A stretch of DNA of 6,968 nucleotides. Source: Chloroflexota bacterium (GTDB lineage: Bacteria; Chloroflexota; Dehalococcoidia; GIF9; AB-539-J10). The translations under genes were made by a program, and so were the position numbers. Below the pieces are notes generated by a model that saw nothing but the letters and a program-made list of their open reading frames with translations, ran no database searches and was not told the DNA's origin. Shown here piece by piece: positions 1 to 5,911 of the stretch. The first letter of the stretch is position 1, and each line of letters opens with the position of its first letter. Location: positions 1 through 6,968 of the forward strand of contig JADFUX010000027.1 in the NCBI GenBank assembly GCA_015222255.1, in the 5' to 3' direction.

Positions 1-702
1 AAGGATAACACTGTTATAGCCGAAGGCAGCTCCCTATTCTATGTCTTCGCACGATCAAGAAAGACAATCCTGTGGGACATGGACGGAGTCATTGCTGATT
101 CTGGTTCATTTCATTTTGCTGCCTGGCAGGAAGTCTTCGCTAGAAGAGGAACAAAGTTCACCAAGGAGGATTTCACTGGCCTTTTTGGCTCCAGAAATGA
201 CTTCATAGTTCGCACCATTATAGATCAGGATCTTTCCGAGGAAGATGTCAAGCTCATCACCGAGGAGAAAGAAAAACGATTTCGGGACAAGGCAAAGGGC
301 AATATCAAACCATTCCCAGGAGTAATGAAGCTATTAGACTCCATTAAGCAAGGCAATTTCAAGTCAGCTTTGGCTTCTTCGGCGCCAAAGGAGAACATAG
401 ACTTGACCTGCGATGAATTGAATATAAGGTCAAGCTTTAAGTACGTTGTTTCTGGGCGAGAAGTGGCTGAAAGCAAACCAAGCCCCCAAATATACCTTCT
501 TGCCGCCGAGAAGCTAGGGGCTGATCCTCACGATTGTATCGTAATTGAAGATTCCCCTCTGGGCGTCAAAGCAGCTAAAGCTGCCGGAATGAGATGCCTG
601 GCTGTAACCAATACTCATCCCGAACAAGAGCTTAAAGAAGCTAACAAAGTGGTTGATTCTTTAGAAGAGGTAGACCTAATCACCCTGATACAAAGAGTGT
701 GA
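1..702 (+). CDS. HAD-superfamily hydrolase, beta-phosphoglucomutase-like, 5' end outside window
   Basis: A phosphatase or phosphomutase of HAD subfamily I; the substrate cannot be told from sequence. 233 residues are visible. Motif I is WDMDGV, with the nucleophile Asp at visible residue 26 (bases 76-78) and the acid/base Asp at 28. A helical cap follows (about residues 34-105). Motif II is ALASSA (Ser near 126), the motif III Lys is in SKPSP (159), and motif IV is VIEDSPLG (Glu183, Asp184). The first ATG in frame, at 79, falls between the two motif I aspartates and so cannot be the true start. The frame is open back to base 1 with no ATG, GTG or TTG; only a CTG at 70 is available. The gene therefore starts outside the window, is fused to an upstream domain, or uses CTG70. 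The upstream 20 residues (TVIAEGSSLFYVF region) faintly recall the last strand of a hotdog thioesterase, which is speculation. It is followed directly by ndk. Confidence 0.88.
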   Translation, partial: KDNTVIAEGSSLFYVFARSRKTILWDMDGVIADSGSFHFAAWQEVFARRGTKFTKEDFTGLFGSRNDFIVRTIIDQDLSEEDVKLITEEKEKRFRDKAKGNIKPFPGVMKLLDSIKQGNFKSALASSAPKENIDLTCDELNIRSSFKYVVSGREVAESKPSPQIYLLAAEKLGADPHDCIVIEDSPLGVKAAKAAGMRCLAVTNTHPEQELKEANKVVDSLEEVDLITLIQRV

Positions 703-704
703 CA

Positions 705-1181
705 ATGAGCAGCCAATTGAGATTCGAGAGGAGTTTGGTGCTCATTAAACCCGATGCAATACAGAGAGGGCTAGCAGGGGAAATCATTTCTCGCATTGAG
801 AAGAGAGGGCTCAAAATCGTAGCCACGAGAATGCTACAAATGGATGCAGCTTTAGCTCAACGCCACTACGCTATCCACAAAGACAGAATCTTCTTCCACG
901 AATTGGTAAGTTTCATCACATCCAGCCCCGTCATTGCCATTGTCTTCCAAGGGAAAAACGCCATAGAGATAATAAGACAGACAATGGGCGACACTGACCC
1001 AGCAAAAGCCAAACCCGGCACTATCAGGGGCGACTTTGGCTTGGATATCGGTCACAACGTAATACATGGCTCCGATTCAGTGGAAAGTGCCCTCAAGGAA
1101 ATAGATCTGTTCTTCACCCCCAAGGAAATCTTCGACTACCAAAGGGATATCGACAAATGGATAACTGGAGAGGATTTCTAG
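705..1181 (+). CDS. ndk: Nucleoside diphosphate kinase
   Basis: Transfers the gamma-phosphate of ATP to nucleoside and deoxynucleoside diphosphates through a phosphohistidine intermediate; cytoplasmic. From the ATG at 705 it has 158 residues, slightly longer than the usual 140-150. All the family's active-site residues are present: Lys15 in LIKPDA, Tyr55, Phe63, Arg91, Thr97, Arg108, Asn118, and the phosphorylated His121 in NVIHGSDS. An alternative GTG start at 699 adds two residues and would overlap the stop of the upstream HAD gene by four bases (GTGA). ATG705 lies two bases after that stop. Neither has a clear Shine-Dalgarno, so translation is probably coupled to the HAD gene. The 3' end faces rsfS across 10 bp. 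Confidence 0.96.
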   Translation: MSSQLRFERSLVLIKPDAIQRGLAGEIISRIEKRGLKIVATRMLQMDAALAQRHYAIHKDRIFFHELVSFITSSPVIAIVFQGKNAIEIIRQTMGDTDPAKAKPGTIRGDFGLDIGHNVIHGSDSVESALKEIDLFFTPKEIFDYQRDIDKWITGEDF

Positions 1182-1191
1182 TCTAAGCTAG

Positions 1192-1536
1192 CTATTGAAT
1201 TGTAACTACGGGGATTGCCTTATCCCAAAACTTATCCAATTGATAATAGTCCCGCTCAGCAGGAGCGAAGATATGAATAATAACTGAGCCAAAATCAGCC
1301 AGAATCCAGCCAGAATCAGCAGTGCCTTCGCTGTGGTGGGCAACAATCCCCTCAGATTTTAGCGTTTCATCGATTTCTCGCCAGATAGCCTCGATTTGGC
1401 GGTCACTGTCTCCACTACAAATAACAAAATAATCAGTAAAGGAACATAGTGCCCTGGCGTCTAAGATGACAATGTCAGCGGCTTGCTTCTCAGTGGCAGC
1501 CTTTATGGCTAACCGAGCTACCTCTTCTCCTCCCAG
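1192..1536 (-). CDS. rsfS: Ribosomal silencing factor RsfS, CTG start
   Basis: RsfS (DUF143 / Iojap family) binds ribosomal protein uL14 on the 50S subunit and blocks joining of the subunits when nutrients run low. Translating the - strand gives 114 residues, a normal length, with the family signatures in order: ARLAIKAATEKQAADIVILD (about 8-27), FTDYFVICSGDSDRQ (33-47), EGTADSGWILADFG (70-83), then VIIHIF and ERDYYQLDKFW (84-104). The frame is open only back to a TAA at 1582-1584 and holds no ATG, GTG or TTG in front of the conserved part. CTG at 1534-1536 lies where the family normally begins and is preceded by AAGGAGGT. A promoter sits just upstream. An alternative is a sequencing error hiding an ATG. 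The family call is secure; the start is inferred. Confidence 0.93.
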   Translation of the reverse strand: MGGEEVARLAIKAATEKQAADIVILDARALCSFTDYFVICSGDSDRQIEAIWREIDETLKSEGIVAHHSEGTADSGWILADFGSVIIHIFAPAERDYYQLDKFWDKAIPVVTIQ

Positions 1537-1545
1537 AAGACTGTA

Positions 1546-1553
1546 ACCTCCTT
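1546..1553 (-). promoter_or_regulatory. Strong ribosome binding site deciding the rsfS start
   Basis: AAGGAGGT on the - strand is a near-perfect anti-16S match. Ten bases separate its GGAGG core from the CTG at 1534-1536. No other plausible start codon in the rsfS frame lies downstream of it before the conserved protein sequence, so it supports CTG initiation. Confidence 0.75.
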
Positions 1554-1560
1554 GATTCGT

Positions 1561-1569
1561 ATTATACCA
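1561..1569 (-). promoter_or_regulatory. Extended -10 promoter of rsfS
   Basis: On the - strand this reads TGGTATAAT: a consensus -10 hexamer with the TGN extension. The hexamer 17 bases upstream (TAGTGT) is a poor -35, which fits an extended -10 promoter. Transcription would begin near 1554, leaving a leader of about 20 bases that contains the Shine-Dalgarno and the CTG start. Confidence 0.65.
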
Positions 1570-1572
1570 TTT

Positions 1573-1601
1573 TTGACCTTGTTACACTATCTGCGTATAA
1601 T
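1573..1601 (+). promoter_or_regulatory. Consensus sigma-70-type promoter firing rightwards
   Basis: TTGACC (1573-1578), a spacer of exactly 17 bases, then TATAAT (1596-1601). This is the best promoter match in the window. The expected start is G1607 or G1608. It overlaps and diverges from the rsfS promoter. No recognised protein gene follows for about 470 bases, so it drives either a non-coding RNA or a long leader running into ftsH. Confidence 0.72.
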
Positions 1602-1606
1602 TGATA

Positions 1607-2040
1607 GGCTGCAATGGAGAATCGAGTTTTCGGGCCAGCAAGGATATCATTGGCTGTGAACGGTTCATCAACTGGGAACGGCATCAGCCTCCTTGCCAGT
1701 CCAGGCCTATGATCCAGGGAGCGAGGGTGCGTACTGAGGTAGAGATGAGCGAAAAGAGTGCCGTACCTCTAGAGCAGATCCCCGAGAATAGAAAAGATAC
1801 TAGTCACCGCTGGGATGGATAACATACATATACGCCTGTCAGGAATAGCCTATGGGAGGAACCGAAATACTGGACACGTGAACCTGAGAGAGGTAGATTT
1901 CAAGTATGTGGCGTTTGTCGGAACCTCGAAAGATAGTGGCGTCACACGATTACTCATGAGCCAAAGCCCTTAGTTGGGGGATGTGTTGCTTCCACAGGAA
2001 AGCTGCCACTCCGCCACTTGGCGTTCCCCAATTCTCTTAT
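1607..2040 (+). ncRNA. Candidate structured RNA or long ftsH leader, family not recognised
   Basis: Sequence between the strong rightward promoter and the ftsH promoter. Perfect or near-perfect pairings seen by eye are: 1638-1644 with 1690-1696 (7 bp), continued by 1652-1656 with 1685-1689 (5 bp) after a 7-base bulge, enclosing TGAA-CGG-TTCA at 1657-1667; 1736-1741 with 1764-1769 (6 bp); and a three-way junction closed by 1974-1981 with 2024-2031 (8 bp, one wobble), holding hairpins 1988-2003 (GCTTCC-ACA-GGAAAGC, one bulged A) and 2012-2023 (CGCC-ACTT-GGCG). A U-rich tail follows. I checked for signature motifs of RNase P RNA, tmRNA, SRP RNA, T-box, TPP, cobalamin, glycine and FMN riboswitches and found none. 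Two short frames lie inside (see findings). The boundaries are estimates. Confidence 0.4.
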
Positions 2041-2052
2041 TTGCACCTTTTC

Positions 2053-2061
2053 TGATATAAT
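2053..2061 (+). promoter_or_regulatory. Extended -10 promoter of ftsH
   Basis: TGATATAAT: a consensus -10 (2056-2061) with the TGN extension. The best upstream -35 is weak (TTCTCT at 2032-2037, 18-base spacing). Transcription would start near 2068, giving a leader of only about 9 bases before ATG 2077, with AGG at 2066-2068 as the only Shine-Dalgarno-like match. No CIRCE-type heat-shock operator is visible. Confidence 0.6.
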
Positions 2062-2076
2062 GGTCTAGGTTACGAT

Positions 2077-3936
2077 ATGAAAAGAAAGTGGTGGCAAAAT
2101 AGCTTCTTGTACCTGATGCTTCTGGTAGCAATCATGGCAGTTGCACTCCTTTTGTGGCCACGTGGAGGTCCCACAGAGGTGACATTGCTGGGGGACTTTA
2201 TCGATAAGGCTAAGCCTGTATTGAACGTGGATGGAGAGGTAATAGCACCACCAGAGATCGACACTATCGAACAAGACACAGATAAGAACACCCTTATGGG
2301 CCTAAAAGATGATACAGCTATGTACAAGACTGGCTTTGCTGACACCACCACCAACTTGCGCCAGATGCTCGAAAGTGAAGGAATAGACCCTAACATAGTT
2401 GCTGTCAAACCTAGCGGCACTAATTGGGGCATGATAGCGTTACAAATCGTCTTGCCCATTATGCTGCTTGGGGTGCTGTTCTACTTCTTTTTCCGCTCAG
2501 CCCGCGGAACAACCACGCAAGCTTTCAACTTTAGCAAAAGCCGAGCACGACTGAGCTCGGGCAACAAATCCAATGTGACTTTTGAAGATGTTGCCGCAAC
2601 TGACGAAGCAAAGGAGGAGCTCCAAGAAATGGTGGAGTTCCTCAGATCACCACAGAAGTTCCATGCACTAGGAGCTCGTGTGCCTCGAGGAGTTCTCCTC
2701 GTAGGCCCGCCTGGGACAGGCAAGACTTTGCTAGCCAAAGCTGTAGCTGGGGAAGCTAACGCACCGTTCTACTCTATTAGCGGTAGTGAATTTGTAGAGA
2801 TGTTCGTAGGCGTGGGTGCCGCCAGGGTGAGAGATCTATTTGAGCAAGCCAAACGTAACACCCCATCAATTGTATTTGTGGATGAGATTGATGCTGTAGG
2901 TCGACATCGCGGCGCTGGGCTAGGTGGTGGACATGATGAGAGAGAGCAAACATTGAACCAAATCCTGGCTGAGATGGATGGCTTTGATACCAACACAAAC
3001 GTTATCGTCGTGGCCGCCACCAATCGTCCTGACATCCTCGACCCGGCCTTGTTGCGCCCCGGTCGCTTTGACCGCCACATAGTCATTGATACGCCAGACA
3101 TCCAAGGTCGCAAAGCGATTTTGGAGGTACACGCCAAAGGCAAGCCATTCGCTGAACGAGTTGATCTGGAGATAATAGCCAAGCAAACGCCAGGGTTCAG
3201 CGGCGCTGACTTAGCCAACGTAGTTAACGAAGCAGCCCTCCTGGCCGCCAGACGCGAGCGTAAGGACATTAGCATCAAGGAACTTGAGGATGCTACCGAC
3301 CGAGTTATGGCTGGACCTGAAAAGAAAGCAAGGGTAATGAGTCAAAGGGAAAGAGAGAGAATTGCCTATCATGAAAGCGGACATGCCTTGGTAGCCAAGA
3401 TGTTGCCCAATGCCGACCCGGTCCACAAAATCTCAATTATTGCTCGCGGTAGGATGGGAGGCTGGACACGCTTCCTGCCATCAGAGGAGCGCTATCTATG
3501 GACCAGATCTCAGTTCGATGACAAACTAGCGGTGACTATGGGTGGGCGCGCTGCTGAGGAAATCGCCTTTGGCGAAGCAAGCACAGGAGCACAAAATGAT
3601 CTAGAGGAAGCAACCAAGCTAGCGAGAAAAATGGTTACCCAATTCGGTATGAGCGATGAACTAGGACCACGAACTTTCGGGCAGAGACAAGAACTTGTCT
3701 TCTTGGGTCGCGAAATCAGCGAGCAAAGAGACTATAGTGAAAACGTAGCCCGAAAGATTGATGATGAGGTACAGAACATTATTCAGCGCACTCACAACAC
3801 TGCCAGGAGAATCCTAAGCGAAAACAAATCAAAGCTGAAACAAATTGCTGAACAACTCATCATCAAGGAGACTCTAGAGAAACCCGACCTAGACAAGCTG
3901 TTTGATGGACTAGCGCCAGAGCCCGCTTCGAGCTAG
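2077..3936 (+). CDS. ftsH: ATP-dependent zinc metalloprotease FtsH
   Basis: Membrane-anchored hexameric AAA+ protease that pulls out and degrades misfolded membrane proteins and some short-lived cytoplasmic regulators. Its 619 residues are of normal length. Order: transmembrane helix 1 (about 9-27), extracytoplasmic domain (28-115), transmembrane helix 2 (about 117-139), AAA+ domain with Walker A GPPGTGKT (210-217), pore loop FVG (243-245), Walker B FVDEID (267-272) and second region of homology with arginine fingers Arg327 and Arg330. The M41 peptidase domain has HESGH (432-436), with His432 and His436 as zinc ligands, Glu433 as catalyst, and Asp508 in QNDLEEAT as the probable third ligand. 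The peptidase segment around 459-480 (GRMGGWTRFLP) resembles Chloroflexota and actinobacterial forms. It is a single gene with its own promoter, convergent with metG. All catalytic residues are intact. Confidence 0.98.
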   Translation: MKRKWWQNSFLYLMLLVAIMAVALLLWPRGGPTEVTLLGDFIDKAKPVLNVDGEVIAPPEIDTIEQDTDKNTLMGLKDDTAMYKTGFADTTTNLRQMLESEGIDPNIVAVKPSGTNWGMIALQIVLPIMLLGVLFYFFFRSARGTTTQAFNFSKSRARLSSGNKSNVTFEDVAATDEAKEELQEMVEFLRSPQKFHALGARVPRGVLLVGPPGTGKTLLAKAVAGEANAPFYSISGSEFVEMFVGVGAARVRDLFEQAKRNTPSIVFVDEIDAVGRHRGAGLGGGHDEREQTLNQILAEMDGFDTNTNVIVVAATNRPDILDPALLRPGRFDRHIVIDTPDIQGRKAILEVHAKGKPFAERVDLEIIAKQTPGFSGADLANVVNEAALLAARRERKDISIKELEDATDRVMAGPEKKARVMSQRERERIAYHESGHALVAKMLPNADPVHKISIIARGRMGGWTRFLPSEERYLWTRSQFDDKLAVTMGGRAAEEIAFGEASTGAQNDLEEATKLARKMVTQFGMSDELGPRTFGQRQELVFLGREISEQRDYSENVARKIDDEVQNIIQRTHNTARRILSENKSKLKQIAEQLIIKETLEKPDLDKLFDGLAPEPASS

Positions 3937-3985
3937 ACCTTCCCCTATCGCCTCAGTTGCATGGCGACATTGAAACACTTTTGGC

Positions 3986-5659
3986 TCACCAATCAGATAC
4001 AGAGCCAAGCCGGCTTCTCTCGTGAGCAACAATGCTATCATCCAACTTGCTGAATAACGGCTGCGGCTGCTCGAGTTTCTGCCCAGGCACTGGAAACTTA
4101 AGTATCCAGCTTCCTTCCTTAACGCTTCCTTCAAAGCCAAGGAACTTATGAAGCTTCTCGGAGCTAAAAGGAAGGAAGGGATAGAAAACAGTCTTTAATG
4201 CTGATAGGAGTGATAAGGCCGTATATATGGATTTGGCCGAAGCCGGTCGTTCATGCTTGATTGACTTCCACGGAGCTTGAGTATCAAGATAACGATTCGT
4301 TTCTTGAGCCAGGGACAGAGCCTCCCTAATTGCCTCCCTGAAGTTGCAGCGGTAAAGCGAGTTATCCACAGTACCTAATGTAACCTCAGCCTTGTGAAGC
4401 AATGCTTGGCTCTCTCCATCCAGTTCGCCTGGTGATGGCACTACACCGTCAAAATTCCGATAGGCAAAGCTGAGAACGCGATGAGCTAGATTTCCATAGG
4501 TAGCCACTAGTTCACCATTATTGCGGCCAACAAATGCTCTCCAGGAGAAATCGCTATCTCCAGTTTCAGGCATGTTCGCTGCTAGGAAATAGCGTAGTGC
4601 GTCCGCATCATACCTCTCCAAATAATCAGGAAGCCAAACCGCCCAGTTGCGGCTGGTAGAAAGCTTCTTGCCTTCGATGGTAAGGAATTCATTGGCTGGG
4701 ACGTTGTAGGGAAGGTTCAATCCACCATAACCCATCAACATCGCCGGCCAAATGATGGTATGAAAGAAAATATTGTCCTTACCCACAAAATAGTATCCTT
4801 TAGCCTCCTTCTTCCAAAACGGTTGCCAAGCTGCGCTATCGCCATGCAGCTTTGCCCATTCCTTGCTTGCCGAGAGATAGCCACTCACTGCCTCAAACCA
4901 TACATAAATGCGCTTCTGCTCGAAGCCTGGCTGTGGCACAGTCACTCCCCACTCTATATCACGTGTGATAGCTCTATCCCTCAATCCTTCATCCAGAAAC
5001 CTCCAAGTGGTGCCAAGCACATTGGGTCGCCAGTGGGATTGTTCTTTTGCCCACGCCTGCAATTCATTCTGAACCGCACTGAGGCGCAGAAAGAAATGCT
5101 CCGAAAACTCAAAACGTGGGGGTGTAGAGCAAAGATAGCAACGGGCTTCCTTAAGGTCCAAAGGGTTCAAAGGCTTGCCACATTCATCACACTGATCGCC
5201 CCTGGCCTTAGGAAAATCACAATGAGGACATACCCCCTCGACATAGCGGTCAGGGAGAAAACGTTGGCACCTAGGGCAATAGGCCTGAAGCAATTTGTCC
5301 CTATAGAGGTAACCTTTGTCAAGCAAAGTGAGAAAGATGTCATGGGTGACCTCAGCATGATTAGCGGTGCCTGTGGTGGTGAATAAGTCAAAAGAAATGC
5401 CCAATTCCTGCCAGCAGCGAAGAAATTGCTCCTGATACTTGGACACTATTTGCTGTGGTGTGGTAGATTCTTGCTCTGCCCGAATTGTGATCGGCGCCCC
5501 ATGCTGATCGCTTCCCGAAACCATCAATACATCGTTGCCTTTCAGGCGGTGGTAACGAGCAAAAATGTCTGCCGGTAAATAAGCTCCAGCGATGTGCCCC
5601 AAATGAAGGGGACCATTAGCATAAGGCCAGGCAACGCCTACAAAAATACGCTCACTCAA
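3986..5659 (-). CDS. metG: Methionyl-tRNA synthetase
   Basis: Class I aminoacyl-tRNA synthetase that charges tRNA-Met. 557 residues. The Rossmann fold carries the HIGH-type motif HLGH (19-22). A zinc-binding connective peptide has four CxxC pairs (Cys128/131, 144/147, 157/160, 174/177), as in double-zinc MetG enzymes. The KMSKS-type loop is KLSTS (332-336), and the anticodon-binding helical domain follows from about 380. There is no C-terminal EMAPII-like tRNA-binding domain; the protein stops after KLDDSIVAHERSRLG, as in short bacterial forms. The start is TTG at 5657-5659. An in-frame TAA at 5693-5695 rules out a longer ATG start, and GAGG lies six bases before the TTG. It is third in the operon, 26 bp after the zinc-ribbon gene, with an 8-codon mini-frame in between. 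The 3' end faces ftsH. Confidence 0.97.
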   Translation of the reverse strand: MSERIFVGVAWPYANGPLHLGHIAGAYLPADIFARYHRLKGNDVLMVSGSDQHGAPITIRAEQESTTPQQIVSKYQEQFLRCWQELGISFDLFTTTGTANHAEVTHDIFLTLLDKGYLYRDKLLQAYCPRCQRFLPDRYVEGVCPHCDFPKARGDQCDECGKPLNPLDLKEARCYLCSTPPRFEFSEHFFLRLSAVQNELQAWAKEQSHWRPNVLGTTWRFLDEGLRDRAITRDIEWGVTVPQPGFEQKRIYVWFEAVSGYLSASKEWAKLHGDSAAWQPFWKKEAKGYYFVGKDNIFFHTIIWPAMLMGYGGLNLPYNVPANEFLTIEGKKLSTSRNWAVWLPDYLERYDADALRYFLAANMPETGDSDFSWRAFVGRNNGELVATYGNLAHRVLSFAYRNFDGVVPSPGELDGESQALLHKAEVTLGTVDNSLYRCNFREAIREALSLAQETNRYLDTQAPWKSIKHERPASAKSIYTALSLLSALKTVFYPFLPFSSEKLHKFLGFEGSVKEGSWILKFPVPGQKLEQPQPLFSKLDDSIVAHERSRLGSVSDW

Positions 5660-5682
5660 AAAAGCCTCGAAAACCTTGCCAT
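5656..5682 (-). other. Eight-codon mini-frame overlapping the metG start
   Basis: On the - strand, ATG at 5680-5682 has a good Shine-Dalgarno (AAGGA, seven bases upstream) and encodes MARFSRLF. Its TGA (5656-5658) overlaps the metG TTG start. It could feed ribosomes to metG by termination and restart. A -1 slip on the run of T before its stop would instead join it in frame to MetG. It may also be chance. Confidence 0.3.
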
Positions 5683-5685
5683 GGC

Positions 5686-5889
5686 TTAGTCCTTAGGAAA
5701 GAAGGTAATTACCTGCCCTTCCTTGTCCGTTTTATATGAAGCGTAACCACCACTCAAGGAGCAATTAAGACAGAAACGGTGTTCCTTGCCTTCGTCATCG
5801 TCAACTACTACATACCGCTCTCCATACTCAAGAACTCGCTGACAGCCCTCACATCGGACCTCACCTACTGCAATGCAGCCACGACGCAT
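5686..5889 (-). CDS. Small zinc-ribbon-like protein of unknown function
   Basis: 67 residues, not a family I can name. Two CxxC knuckles, Cys13/Cys16 (CEGC) and Cys40/Cys43 (CLNC), are 23 residues apart, the usual layout for a single structural zinc site. A fifth Cys lies at position 5. Between the knuckles is an acidic turn (VVDDDEGKEH), and the C-terminus is strand-rich. There is no signal peptide or membrane segment. It is very probably a real gene: ATG at 5887-5889 has GGAGGTGA seven bases upstream of the start, and it sits 22 bp after rsmI and 26 bp before metG on the same strand. Between an rRNA methylase and a tRNA synthetase, a role in translation or RNA binding is a reasonable guess but unsupported. 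Confidence 0.8.
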   Translation of the reverse strand: MRRGCIAVGEVRCEGCQRVLEYGERYVVVDDDEGKEHRFCLNCSLSGGYASYKTDKEGQVITFFPKD

Positions 5890-5893
5890 TTTG

Positions 5894-5901
5894 TCACCTC
5901 C
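5894..5901 (-). promoter_or_regulatory. Strong Shine-Dalgarno of the zinc-ribbon gene
   Basis: GGAGGTGA on the - strand; the GGAGG core is seven bases from the ATG at 5887-5889. It is the strongest ribosome binding site in the operon, in contrast to the absence of one before rsmI and the weak one before metG. Confidence 0.75.
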
Positions 5902-5911
5902 CTAAGCTTAT

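Noticed and set aside
1601..1822. 73-codon + strand frame from TTG
   Set aside because: The TTG start uses the last base of the -10 hexamer, so it would not be transcribed from that promoter. The protein is unrecognised, and the region is better explained by RNA pairing. Only the internal ATG1745 frame is kept as a low-level finding.
1861..1920. TPP-type riboswitch suggested by GAACCTGAGAGAGG
   Set aside because: Only the short GAACCTGA word matches. The paired CTGAGA element and the GGATAATGCCAGCG-like core are absent.
1607..2040. RNase P RNA, tmRNA or SRP RNA
   Set aside because: The length would fit the first two, but the P4 core (GAGGAAAGTCC type), the tmRNA 3' CCA/T-loop and tag frame, and the SRP GGAAGG/AGCAG loop are all missing on both strands.
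2769..3278. 169-codon - strand frame antisense to ftsH
   Set aside because: It mirrors the conserved AAA+ domain of FtsH. Composition and lack of signals mark it as a shadow.
3948..3967. Hairpin TCGCC / GGCGA between ftsH and metG as a bidirectional terminator
   Set aside because: The stem is only five base pairs with a ten-base loop, and the nearest T run (CACTTTT) is displaced by about 11 bases. It does not meet the intrinsic terminator pattern.
4760..5386. 208-codon + strand frame antisense to metG
   Set aside because: It lies wholly inside the well-conserved MetG coding sequence, its protein has no recognisable motif, and no promoter or ribosome binding site is evident. It is a shadow frame.
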